Source of the DNA: CAVWSM01 sp963799425
Lineage (GTDB): Bacteria; Actinomycetota; Actinomycetes; Jiangellales; Jiangellaceae
Assembly: GCA_963799425.1 (NCBI GenBank)
Contig: CAWCXA010000016.1
Location: 186,001 to 250,000 of the forward strand
DNA: 64,000 nucleotides
Reading direction: 5' to 3'
Position numbers and translations under genes: made by a program
Shown here: piece by piece, positions 8,535 to 17,033 of the stretch
Numbering within the stretch: position 1 is the first letter of the stretch
How the letters are laid out: each line of letters opens with the position of its first letter
The notes under the pieces: model-generated
The model's input: only the letters and a program-made list of their open reading frames with translations
What the model was told of the DNA's origin: nothing
Database searches by the model: none

Positions 8535-10007
8535 TCAGTCCACATGGGGGCTCCGCCCCCATGTACCCCCGAGACGCCACATGTCGAGGTGCTCCAGCAG
8601 CGCACGTGGCACCGCATCAAGCAGATCTGTCGCGGCAGGTGACCCAGCCTCCCGGCTGGCGATGGACCCGGCGACCCCGTGCAGATAGGCCGCGACCGAG
8701 CCTGCGTCGAGCGGTGCCAAGCCGCCGGCCAGCAGGGCGCCGGCCAGGCCGGACAGGACATCGCCCGACCCGGCTGTCGCGAGCGCGGGGGTGCCGGTGC
8801 GGTTGACCCGTGCCCGTCCGCCCGGTTCGACGACGAGCGTGGTTGCCCCCTTGAGCAGCACGGTCGCCTGCAGCTCGGTCGCGGCACGCCGTGCGTGCTC
8901 GAGCCGCCGAGCCGAGACATCCTGCCGCTCGACACCCAGCAGCCGGGCCAGCTCGCCCTCGTGCGGTGTAAGCAGCGCCGGGACAGGCAGCGGCCCCTGT
9001 ACGAGTTCCAGGCCGCCGGCGTCGATGACGACGGGGACACCGGCGGCCATCGCCTCCTGGAGCCGCCGCGCCCCTTCGTCGTCCGCGGGGACCCCGGGGC
9101 CGAATACCCATGCCTGTACCTGGCCAGTGCCGATGACGGCCTCGGGCCAGCGCTGTCGCACGAGGTCGGCAACCCGGTCGGGCCCGTGGTACCTGACCAT
9201 GCCAGCCCCGCCGCGTATCGCCGCTCCGACGGCCAGCACGGCCGCCCCCGAATAGGCCGTCGAGCCGGCGTTCACGCCCACGACCCCGCGGCTGTACTTG
9301 TGGCTGGCGCGCCCTGGGTGCGGGAGCAAGGCGCGGACGTCGGCTGCCTCCAGCGCCTCGAGCTCGGGCGGCTCGGTGAGGTGGGGACCGAGGCCGATGT
9401 CGACCAGCCGGACCGGCCCGGCCGCGGCGGCGCCAGGATCGATCAGCAGGCCCACCTTGTGGGCACCGAACGTGACGGTGAGATCGGCCTGGACGTGGCT
9501 CTGCGGTGTCTCGCCACTGTCGACTCCGATCCCGGACGGCAGGTCCACCGCGATGACGGGTACCCCTGAGTCCGCCACGGCTGCGACGGCCTTCTCGGCC
9601 GCCGGCCGTAGTCCGGGGGTGCCCCCGATGCCAACGATCCCGTCGAGGGCGAGATGGGCTCGTTCGGCGAGCGCACGGACTTCGTCTGCGTCCGGCTCGG
9701 CCACGCGTCCGCCAGCCTTGCGAAGGGTTTCGAGCCCAGCTGCGTGCGTACGGTCGCCGCCGAGCAGCACCGCGTCCACCCGTGCGCCACGCTGTGCGAG
9801 TCGCGCCCCCGCGTACAGCGTGTCACCGCCGTTGTCGCCCGCGCCCACAAGGAGCAGGACGCGCGCGCCGTACGAGCCGTCGAGGAACTCCGCGCATGCG
9901 GTCGCGAGCCCGGTGGCCGCACGCTGCATGAGGGTGCCCGGCGGCAGGGTCGCCATCAGCGCCGACTCGGCCGCGCGGATCTGCTCTACGCGCCAGGCGC
10001 CAATCAC
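8535..10007 (-). CDS. nnrD: Bifunctional NAD(P)HX epimerase / ADP-dependent NAD(P)HX dehydratase
   Basis: The product is 490 residues from the GTG at 10007, which overlaps the acpS stop as GTGA; the frame open to 10100 has no supported start. The N-terminal half is the YjeF_N epimerase (GAGDNGGDTLYAGARLA, VDLPSGIGVDSGE). The C-terminal half is the ribokinase-like dehydratase (HKYSRGVVGVNAGS, LTPHEGELARLLG, ATAGSGDVLSGL). Together they repair hydrated NADH and NADPH. The last codons, for WGRSPHVD, are written in a perfect GC palindrome at 8542-8564, so the coding end doubles as a hairpin. Confidence 0.95.
   Translation of the reverse strand: MIGAWRVEQIRAAESALMATLPPGTLMQRAATGLATACAEFLDGSYGARVLLLVGAGDNGGDTLYAGARLAQRGARVDAVLLGGDRTHAAGLETLRKAGGRVAEPDADEVRALAERAHLALDGIVGIGGTPGLRPAAEKAVAAVADSGVPVIAVDLPSGIGVDSGETPQSHVQADLTVTFGAHKVGLLIDPGAAAAGPVRLVDIGLGPHLTEPPELEALEAADVRALLPHPGRASHKYSRGVVGVNAGSTAYSGAAVLAVGAAIRGGAGMVRYHGPDRVADLVRQRWPEAVIGTGQVQAWVFGPGVPADDEGARRLQEAMAAGVPVVIDAGGLELVQGPLPVPALLTPHEGELARLLGVERQDVSARRLEHARRAATELQATVLLKGATTLVVEPGGRARVNRTGTPALATAGSGDVLSGLAGALLAGGLAPLDAGSVAAYLHGVAGSIASREAGSPAATDLLDAVPRALLEHLDMWRLGGTWGRSPHVD
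8542..8564 (-). terminator. Perfect 10-bp palindrome inside the nnrD 3' end
   Basis: Arms ACATGGGGGC and GCCCCCATGT are separated by 3 nt. It covers the final codons of nnrD and sits 20 nt before the alr start. No U-tract follows, so it may be an mRNA-stabilising or partial-termination hairpin rather than a full terminator. Confidence 0.5.
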
Positions 10008-10363
10008 GACGGGGTGCCTTCCAGCACCACCATGGCCGAGGCGATTCCCGCGTCGTGCGAGAGCGACAAGTGGATCTGCTCGACCCCGAGCACCTTGCAT
10101 CGGTTGGCAACGCTGTCGCGCACCTCGAACCAGGGCCGACCGTTGTCGTCTGTGACGACCTCGGCGTCCTGCCAGGACAGCCCCGCCGGGGCACCGAGCG
10201 CCTTGGACAGCGCCTCCTTGGCGGCAAAACGTGCGGCGAGCGATGCCATGCGGCGCTCTCGTTCCTCCGGTGTGAACAGCCGCTCCCGCAATCCCGGCTG
10301 GCGCTCGAGCGTCTCGGCGAACCGCGCGACGTCGACCACGTCGATGCCCACACCCACGATCAC
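10004..10363 (-). CDS. acpS: Holo-[acyl-carrier-protein] synthase
   Basis: The product is 119 residues from the GTG at 10363, preceded by AAGGTGG; the longer frame to 10471 lacks the family start. GIDVVDVARF (Asp8) and RFAAKEALSKALG (Glu50) carry the two magnesium ligands, and LSLSHDAGIA is the C-terminal family motif. It attaches 4'-phosphopantetheine from CoA to apo-ACP. The GTGA overlap with nnrE/nnrD indicates co-transcription, and the 129-nt gap before it could hold a promoter separate from the LuxR-type gene. Confidence 0.95.
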   Translation of the reverse strand: MIVGVGIDVVDVARFAETLERQPGLRERLFTPEERERRMASLAARFAAKEALSKALGAPAGLSWQDAEVVTDDNGRPWFEVRDSVANRCKVLGVEQIHLSLSHDAGIASAMVVLEGTPS

Positions 10364-10492
10364 GCGTCCCACCTTGGCACGAATCCGCGCGTGCGGGTCA
10401 CTGCGGCGAGGGCCGGACAGAGTGTGCTGCGCGGGCTGTGGAAACACACCGCGGCGCGACACCCGGCCCACAGGTGTCGCGCCGGCGGCGGT

Positions 10493-13417
10493 TCAGGCGA
10501 ACAGCCGCAGCCGAACGGCCTTCGCCGCTGCCTCGCCGCGGCCCGAGACGCCGAGCTTGGCGAGGATGTTGGACACGTGGACGCTTGCTGTCTTGGACGA
10601 GATGAAGAGCTCGTCGGCGATCTGCCGGTTGCTGCGCCCTGCGGTGACGAGTCGGAGCACCTCGAGCTCGCGAGGGGTGAGACCGATCGTGTCATCATCC
10701 GCTGAGCCTGAGACGCCGAGCGGGCCGGTGCCGACGCGGCGGGACATCTGGTCGATCTCGGCGCGCACGGGCTCGACATCCAGGTCCGCGACGACCTCGA
10801 AGGCCTGACGCAACAAGGCGGCGGCCGCGTCACGATCGCCGGCCTCGGCACGCGCCTCGGCCAGCCCGACCAGTGCGCGACTGATGGCCACCGGCCGGCC
10901 GAGCCCCTGCCACGCTCGAAGTGCCTGGTCCCAGAGTTCGACGTCAAGCTGTCCCCGCGCTGCCGATAGCTCAGCGAGCAGCGTGGCGCGCCATGCCGGC
11001 ATCGCGTCGCCCACCACGCGCAGCGACCCCGCCGCAGTCTCGAGCTCATCGAGCTCTGCCTCGAGGTCATCGACCACTCGTCCACCCAGGGTGCGCTGCA
11101 ACGACCGGGCGGCTCGGACGCCAGTCACCAGGAGCGGCCAGCCATAGCGCGGCTCCTCGGCCGGACGACCCTCGCGCACCGCAGCCAGCACAAGCTCGAG
11201 CGCCTGCCTAGGCTGTCCATCGGCGAGCTCGATCTCGGCCCGCAGCAGATCGAGAGTCTGCAGAGTGCGCGACGTCGCGGCGCTCGCCGCGCTGTAGCGG
11301 CGGGCAGCCGCGACATCACCGTGTCCAAGCGCGGCCAGCCCAAGCACCCACCTCAGCCACGTGGCTTTCTCGGCGGGCGGCTCGAGCTCGAGCGCCTTGG
11401 TCGCGATGGCCTCTGCTTCGGCCCAGCGACCCAACGAGACGAGCGGCTCCGACTCGTTGATGGCGAGCAGCGAGCCGTACTTCACGCTCAGCGGCGGGTT
11501 GCCAGCGGGAGCGAGTCCCTGCCGCGCGACTCGCGCCGCATCCTCGGACCGGCCGATCTTCTCGAGCATGTCGGACTCGGTAGTGGCGACCCGGTGACGG
11601 AAACGCTCACCCCCCGCCCTGTCCATCGTCTGCGCCTCCCGGAGGACGGCGAAGGCCTCGTCGACGGCGCCTGCGTCGATCAGAGCCGATGCGAGTGTGA
11701 TGCGCACGTGAAGGGTGACCGGGACGTCATCGAATCCGGGGACGGCCTCGTCGTCGCCGGCCATCGCCACTGCCGCGCGAGCCAGCTCCACTGACTCCTC
11801 GGGCTCCGCGTGGCAGGCAATGTCGGCCCAGACCTGAGCCTTGACCGGACCGTCGGGCTCGGCGACCAACAGCTGCCGCGCGGTCTCCATCTCTGCCCGC
11901 CATTCAGGCCGGGCTTGCCCGAGCAGCAGCTCGGCGCGGCGGCTGTGCAGCAGCGCGCGCCGACCGACGTCGGGGTCGCTGCCCAGCTCCTCGAGGGCTT
12001 CGGCGGACAAGGCGAGGGCACGCTTGTTGTAGGCGGCTCGCGACGCAGCACGAACAGCCTGCTCGAGCACTGCCACGTGGTCGACGCCCAGGTGTGTGCC
12101 GGCGTCGGCGACCCGCGACCACAGCTCGAGCACACGCTCGACCAGCTTGAGGCGGGCCGTCGGCCCGAGTCGGGGGTCGTGCGCCGCCTGCCAAGCCGAG
12201 ATCAACGCCCAGGTCTGGTCGCCCGCGGCATACCAGTGGTGGGCGGTCTCCAGCGCGGCCCGGCCGGCGGGGACGAGGGACGGGTCGCGGTCGAGCGCCT
12301 CAGCGAAGCGGGTGTGCAGCCGGGTCCGCTCCCCCGGCAGCAGGTCGCCGTGGACCGCCTCGTGGATCAACGCGTGGCGGAAGGCATAGCCCTCCTCGTC
12401 GGCCAGGATCACGCGCGCGTCGACCGCCGGACGCACGGCCTCGGCGAGCGCGTCCTCGGACAGCTCGGTGACCGAGAGCAGCAGCCTATGGGTGACGCGG
12501 CGTCCACCGGCGGCAGCAACGCGCAGCACGCTCCGGGTCCCGTCGGGGAGCCGCTCGACCCCACGCACCAAGAGGTCTCGCAACGAGTCGGGGACTGCAA
12601 CGTCGTCCGTGGACCCGGCAAGGGTCTCGATGAACAGCGGGTTGCCGTCGGTGCGCTCCACGATCACGTCGAGCTCGCTCATGCTCGGTGCCCGGCCCAT
12701 GAGTGACCCGCTCAGCTCGGCCACCTCGCGGCGCGGCAGGCCGGCGAGCTGGACGCGCTCCACGCCGGGCAGCCGGCCCATCTCAGCCAGCCATGGCCGC
12801 AACGGGTGCGTGCGGTGCATCTCGTCCGTGCGATAGGTGACGATCACGAGCAGCCGGCTCGCGGACATGCGCCGGGCAAGGAACGCCAGCAGCTCGCGCG
12901 TGCCGCGGTCGGCCCAGTGGGCGTCTTCGACCACGAGCACCAGCGACTGCTCGCCCGTATAGCCCTCGAGCGCAAGCTGGACATAGTCGTAAAGCAGGGT
13001 CCGAACCGTCTCGGGATCGGCGGTCGTGACCTCACCCAGCTCAGGCAGCACCCGCGCGAGCACGCCGAGCCCGCCTGGAACCCAGGACTCGAACGTCTCC
13101 CGTCCGGCCGACCGGAGCAGCTGGCGCAGGATCGCGGTGAACGGGGCGAACGACAGGCCCTCGGGGCCCAGCTCCACGCAGTCACCCCAGAGCACGGGCA
13201 CCTCGAGCTCGTCGGCGAAGCCGCGGACGAGCCGGCTCTTGCCTACGCCGGCCTCGCCGCCGAGCAGGACCAGAGTGTGCTCGCCTGCTCGGGCTCGTTC
13301 GGAAGCAGCACGCAATGCCGCCTGCTCCGAGTCACGGCCGACGAAAGGTGCCCCACTCAATGCCACGTCAGGCAGGATCCCACCCCGTACCGACAGGTCT
13401 CGACTGATTTCTCTCAC
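10493..13417 (-). CDS. Large ATP-binding LuxR-family transcriptional regulator (STAND/MalT-like)
   Basis: The product is 974 residues. An AAA/STAND ATPase module comes first (Walker A GGEAGVGKSR at about residues 53-62, Walker B LVLVVEDAHWAD), then a long helical region rich in Ala/Leu/Glu that looks like TPR-type repeats (about 400-880). A C-terminal LuxR helix-turn-helix follows (LTPRELEVLRLVTAGRSNRQIAD). Such LAL-type regulators use nucleotide binding to gate DNA binding; the signal and targets are unknown. The GTG start overlaps the upstream 98-residue gene as GTGA. It sits between glmS and acpS, which is not a universal arrangement, so it may be a lineage-specific insertion. Confidence 0.9.
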   Translation of the reverse strand: MREISRDLSVRGGILPDVALSGAPFVGRDSEQAALRAASERARAGEHTLVLLGGEAGVGKSRLVRGFADELEVPVLWGDCVELGPEGLSFAPFTAILRQLLRSAGRETFESWVPGGLGVLARVLPELGEVTTADPETVRTLLYDYVQLALEGYTGEQSLVLVVEDAHWADRGTRELLAFLARRMSASRLLVIVTYRTDEMHRTHPLRPWLAEMGRLPGVERVQLAGLPRREVAELSGSLMGRAPSMSELDVIVERTDGNPLFIETLAGSTDDVAVPDSLRDLLVRGVERLPDGTRSVLRVAAAGGRRVTHRLLLSVTELSEDALAEAVRPAVDARVILADEEGYAFRHALIHEAVHGDLLPGERTRLHTRFAEALDRDPSLVPAGRAALETAHHWYAAGDQTWALISAWQAAHDPRLGPTARLKLVERVLELWSRVADAGTHLGVDHVAVLEQAVRAASRAAYNKRALALSAEALEELGSDPDVGRRALLHSRRAELLLGQARPEWRAEMETARQLLVAEPDGPVKAQVWADIACHAEPEESVELARAAVAMAGDDEAVPGFDDVPVTLHVRITLASALIDAGAVDEAFAVLREAQTMDRAGGERFRHRVATTESDMLEKIGRSEDAARVARQGLAPAGNPPLSVKYGSLLAINESEPLVSLGRWAEAEAIATKALELEPPAEKATWLRWVLGLAALGHGDVAAARRYSAASAATSRTLQTLDLLRAEIELADGQPRQALELVLAAVREGRPAEEPRYGWPLLVTGVRAARSLQRTLGGRVVDDLEAELDELETAAGSLRVVGDAMPAWRATLLAELSAARGQLDVELWDQALRAWQGLGRPVAISRALVGLAEARAEAGDRDAAAALLRQAFEVVADLDVEPVRAEIDQMSRRVGTGPLGVSGSADDDTIGLTPRELEVLRLVTAGRSNRQIADELFISSKTASVHVSNILAKLGVSGRGEAAAKAVRLRLFA

Positions 13418-13710
13418 AGCGAGACGCCCGACTCTTCCTCCTGGGAGATGTACTCGGGCGAGCCAGCACGCTGCCCCGGAACCGTGGGGCGCTCAGCCGG
13501 AACGACGATCGGAGCCGCCGGCTCGACAGGACGTGTTGGCGCGGTCGGGGTCGCCGCCGGCTCCGTGCGGGCTAGGGCGAGGGACCGGCGGAGCCTGCTC
13601 AGCCAGGACCGGCGCGGCACCGATCGAGCCAGCCGGTAGCGCTCGGCTTCGTTTCGAAGGTTGTCCATGTGGTGCTCGATGAGCATTCCGGTGACGTATG
13701 GGTGCGACAT
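13414..13710 (-). CDS. Small protein of unknown function, coupled to the LuxR-type regulator
   Basis: The product is 98 residues from the ATG at 13710; a GTG at 13746 in the same frame would add 12 residues but has a poorer upstream context. The N-terminal half has a charged helix (HHMDNLRNEAERYRLARS) and a basic patch; the C-terminal half is Pro/Thr/Ala-rich and looks disordered, ending EEESGVSL. No domain was recognised. The stop overlaps the regulator's start by four bases, so it is translated with it and may be an accessory or sensor partner. Confidence 0.6.
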   Translation of the reverse strand: MSHPYVTGMLIEHHMDNLRNEAERYRLARSVPRRSWLSRLRRSLALARTEPAATPTAPTRPVEPAAPIVVPAERPTVPGQRAGSPEYISQEEESGVSL

Positions 13711-13841
13711 GGTCCGTCTCTTTCGTGACGCTTCTCTTGTTGTCACTCTCAGAGTCGGACTAAGGCCCCCACCGCCACATCGGGAAGGCGCCTTATCTTG
13801 GCCAGGGCAGCCTTAGGAGGGCCTCAGACAGGGCGCTGCGG

Positions 13842-15692
13842 TCACTCGACGGTGACCGATTTGGCCAGGTTTCGCGGCTGGTCGACGTCGTGTCCGCGGG
13901 CGGTGGCCATCTCGCAGGCGAACACCTGCAGCGGCACCGTCGACACCAACGGCTGCAGCAGTGTCGGCACCGCGGGGACGCGGATCAGGTGGTCGGCGAA
14001 CGGCTCGACGGACTCGTCGCCCTCCTCGGCGATCACGACGGTACGGGCGCCGCGCGCGCGCACCTCCTGGATGTTGCTCACGATCTTGTCGTGCAGCACG
14101 GAGCGTCCGCGCGGCGAGGGCACGACCACGACAACGGGCACGCCCTCCTCGATGAGTGCGATCGGACCGTGCTTGAGCTCACCGGCCGCGAACGCCTCCG
14201 CGTGCATGTAGGCGATCTCTTTGAGCTTGAGTGCGCCCTCGAGGGCAACCGGATAGCCGACGTGCCGCCCGATGAACAGCACCGACTTCGTGTCGGCGAG
14301 CTCACGGGCCAGGGCGCGGACGGGCTCAACGGTGTCCAGCACACGGTCGACGGCCTCCGGCATCGAGGCCAGCTCCCGCACCACCGAGGCGATCTCGTCG
14401 CCGAACTTGGTGCCCCGGACCTGAGCCAGGTAGAGCCCGACGAGGTAGCAGGCGACCAGCTGGGTGAGGAAGGCCTTGGTGGACGCGACGGCCACCTCCA
14501 CCCCGGCCCGCGTGTAGAGCACCGCGTCGGACTCCCGGGCCGCCGTCGACCCGTTGGTGTTGGTGATCGCCAGCACGCGGGCGTCCTGCTCGCGGGCGTG
14601 CCGCAACGCCATCAGCGTGTCCATCGTCTCGCCCGACTGGGTGATCGCGACGACGAGCGTCTGGCGGTCGACGATGGGGTCGCGGTAGCGGAACTCGCTG
14701 GCGAGCTCCACCTCGCACGGGATGCGCGTCCAGTGTTCGATGGCGTACTTGGCCACCAGGCCGGCGTGATACGACGTCCCGCATGCCACGACGATGATCT
14801 TGTCGATGTCGCGCAGATCCTGGTCCGGCACGCGCATCTCGTCGAGGATCAACCGGCCCTCAGGGGCAAGGCGGCCGATCAGCGTGTCGGCGACGGCCTT
14901 GGGCTGCTCGGCGATCTCCTTGAGCATGAAGTAGTCGTAGCCGCCCTTCTCGGCGGCGGCCACGTCCCAGTCGACGTGGAACTCCCGCGGCTCGACAGGC
15001 GCCCCGGCGAACGTCGTCAGCGTGATCGAGTCGGCCCGCAGCTCGACGACCTGGTCGTCGTCCACCTCCACGGCGGTGCGAGTGTGCGCCATAAAGGCGG
15101 AAACGTCGCTGGCCAGGAAGCTCTCACCGTTGCCACGCCCCACGACCAGCGGCGAGTTGCGGCGCGCGGCCGCGATGACGCCCGGCGTCCCGGCATGCAC
15201 CACGACCAGCGTGAACGCGCCCTCAAGGTGCCGGCACACCCGCCGCAGGGCCTCAGCCAGATCGCCGTCGACATCGGCCCACACCTCGGCCAGCAGGTGG
15301 GCGACGACCTCCGTGTCGGTGTCGGACACCAGTTCGACGCCCGCCGCCTCGAGATCGCCGCGCAGCCGCGCGAAGTTCTCGATGATGCCGTTATGGATCA
15401 CGGCGAACCGGCTCGCGGTGTCCAGGTGCGGGTGCGCGTTGCGGTCAGTCGGGCCACCGTGGGTCGCCCAGCGTGTATGACCGATGCCCGTGCCGCTCGA
15501 CGGCAACGGTCGCTCGGCCAGCGCCTTCTCCAAGTTGGCCAGCTTGCCCGCCCGCTTGGTACTGGCCAGGTGCCCGTCGGACACCAGCGCCACGCCCGCG
15601 GAGTCGTACCCGCGGTACTCCAGCCGCCGCAGGCCCTCGATCACCACGTCCAGTGCCGGCTGCGCGCCGACGTAGCCCACGATCCCGCACAT
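13842..15692 (-). CDS. glmS: Glutamine--fructose-6-phosphate aminotransferase (isomerizing)
   Basis: The product is 616 residues from the ATG at 15692, giving MCGIVGYVGA so that Cys2 is the N-terminal nucleophile of the glutaminase domain; the frame open to 16424 is coaA antisense. Two SIS isomerase domains follow (IIVVACGTSYHAG, VVAITQSGETMDT, FIGRHVGYPVALEGALKLKE), and it ends DVDQPRNLAKSVTVE. It makes glucosamine-6-phosphate, the first step of UDP-GlcNAc synthesis continued by GlmM. It is divergent from coaA with only 48 nt between starts. No glmS ribozyme-like leader fits in that gap. Confidence 0.97.
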   Translation of the reverse strand: MCGIVGYVGAQPALDVVIEGLRRLEYRGYDSAGVALVSDGHLASTKRAGKLANLEKALAERPLPSSGTGIGHTRWATHGGPTDRNAHPHLDTASRFAVIHNGIIENFARLRGDLEAAGVELVSDTDTEVVAHLLAEVWADVDGDLAEALRRVCRHLEGAFTLVVVHAGTPGVIAAARRNSPLVVGRGNGESFLASDVSAFMAHTRTAVEVDDDQVVELRADSITLTTFAGAPVEPREFHVDWDVAAAEKGGYDYFMLKEIAEQPKAVADTLIGRLAPEGRLILDEMRVPDQDLRDIDKIIVVACGTSYHAGLVAKYAIEHWTRIPCEVELASEFRYRDPIVDRQTLVVAITQSGETMDTLMALRHAREQDARVLAITNTNGSTAARESDAVLYTRAGVEVAVASTKAFLTQLVACYLVGLYLAQVRGTKFGDEIASVVRELASMPEAVDRVLDTVEPVRALARELADTKSVLFIGRHVGYPVALEGALKLKEIAYMHAEAFAAGELKHGPIALIEEGVPVVVVVPSPRGRSVLHDKIVSNIQEVRARGARTVVIAEEGDESVEPFADHLIRVPAVPTLLQPLVSTVPLQVFACEMATARGHDVDQPRNLAKSVTVE

Positions 15693-15740
15693 GCCCGGAA
15701 TCGTACGGGGTTGGCTCGGCCGGTCCGTCATGATCGCAGG

Positions 15741-16673
15741 GTGGATGGGCCGTACGTACGACTCGATCGTGCCGAATGGGCGAAGCGCCGGGCGGCCATG
15801 CCGCTGCCCCTCGAGGCCACCGAGCTCGAGCGCATCCGGGGGCTCGGTGACGAGATCGACCTCGACGAGGTCGTCGAGGTCTACCTCCCGCTGTCGAGGC
15901 TGCTCACCCTGCGGGTCGCGGCCACCGTTGAACTTCGGGCGACCACGGCGCAGTTCCTCGGAACCGTCGCGCGGCGGACACCGTACGTGATCGGCATCGC
16001 GGGGTCGGTCTCCGTGGGCAAGTCGACCACCGCGCGACTGTTGCAGCTCCTGCTGGCCCGCTGGCCCGAGCACCCGAAGGTCGACCTGGTGACTACCGAC
16101 GGCTTCCTGCATTCCAACGCTGAGCTCGAACGGCGTGGGCTGATGCAGCGCAAGGGCTTCCCGGAGTCCTACGACCGTCGCGCCCTCCTGCAGTTTCTGG
16201 CCGCCGTGAAGTCGGGCGTGGAGGAGGTGACGGCGCCCGTCTACGACCACCTGACGTACGACGTCGTCGCGGGCGAGCACATCGTTGTGCACAGACCGGA
16301 CATCCTGCTCCTCGAGGGACTCAACGTCCTGCAACCTCCGCGGCCGGACCGCGAGGGCCGATACGGCCCCGTGGTCAGCGACTTCTTCGACTTCTCGCTG
16401 TACGTCGACGCCGACCCGGTGCACGTCCGGCGCTGGTACGTGGAGCGGTTCCTGCGGCTCCGCGAGACGGCGTTCAGTGATCGTCGCTCCTACTTCCGGC
16501 GTTACGCCGACCTCGACGATGTGGCCGCCGTCGCGACGGCCGAGCGCATCTGGGACTCAGTCAACGGCCCCAACCTGGCACAGAACATCGCACCCACCCG
16601 CGACCGGGCGTCGCTGGTGCTTGGCAAGGGTCCAGACCACTCGGTGCGGACTATCTGGCTGCGCGACCTGTGA
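15741..16673 (+). CDS. coaA: Type I pantothenate kinase
   Basis: The product is 310 residues from the GTG at 15741 (preceded by GCAGG), giving VDGPYVRLDRAEWAKRR, which matches the family N-terminus. The P-loop is GSVSVGKST with Lys94; VTTDGFLHSN, RKGFPESYD and NVLQPP are further bacterial CoaA signatures. It phosphorylates pantothenate, the controlling step of CoA synthesis, and ultimately supplies the CoA used by AcpS. It is one of only three plus-strand genes here, divergent from glmS. Confidence 0.95.
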   Translation: MDGPYVRLDRAEWAKRRAAMPLPLEATELERIRGLGDEIDLDEVVEVYLPLSRLLTLRVAATVELRATTAQFLGTVARRTPYVIGIAGSVSVGKSTTARLLQLLLARWPEHPKVDLVTTDGFLHSNAELERRGLMQRKGFPESYDRRALLQFLAAVKSGVEEVTAPVYDHLTYDVVAGEHIVVHRPDILLLEGLNVLQPPRPDREGRYGPVVSDFFDFSLYVDADPVHVRRWYVERFLRLRETAFSDRRSYFRRYADLDDVAAVATAERIWDSVNGPNLAQNIAPTRDRASLVLGKGPDHSVRTIWLRDL

Positions 16674-16787
16674 GGCATCGGTCGGGCCCCTGCGTCTCAC
16701 AGATTCACGACCTTTCGTCCGCTGATTGGCGGCGCCCGGATATCTGTGCTGGTCCGTCGCCGGCACTTTGGGGCGCATACTTCAGTT

Positions 16788-17024
16788 ATGAGCCCTCGCC
16801 CCGCCGCTGCCCGCCGGCACCTGCCCAACAGCCCGTTCAACGTCGCCCCCGTCGAGGCCGCTCCCCCGGTCCGCTACGAGCTCGACGACCGGGTGAACCA
16901 CGATCGGCATGGCATGGGTCGCGTGATCAGCGTCACGGATGACGCCAGCTCTGTTGTGGTCGACTTCCGGGAGGGCAAAGTCCTGCGCGTCACGCTTCCC
17001 AGCACCAAGCTGACCAAGCTCTGA
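16788..17024 (+). CDS. Small conserved-looking protein with a CarD/Tudor-like beta domain
   Basis: The product is 78 residues from the ATG at 16788. The first 30 residues are basic and disordered. The remainder (YELDDRVNHDRHGMGRVISV, then a VVVDF strand and LPSTKLTKL) resembles the small barrel seen in CarD/TRCF-type RNA-polymerase-interacting domains. The function is unknown. It follows coaA by 114 nt on the same strand and ends 9 nt from the convergent glmM stop. A CATACT hexamer immediately before the ATG hints at a short or absent 5' leader. Confidence 0.65.
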   Translation: MSPRPAAARRHLPNSPFNVAPVEAAPPVRYELDDRVNHDRHGMGRVISVTDDASSVVVDFREGKVLRVTLPSTKLTKL

Positions 17025-17033
17025 CTCGACCTC

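Noticed and set aside
13890..15740. Long plus-strand open frame opposite glmS
   Set aside because: Only the last 310 codons (coaA) look like protein; the rest is antisense to glmS with no recognisable motif, as expected from GC-skewed codon positions.
15693..15740. glmS ribozyme or riboswitch upstream of glmS
   Set aside because: Only 48 nt separate the divergent glmS and coaA starts, too short for the ribozyme and without its core.
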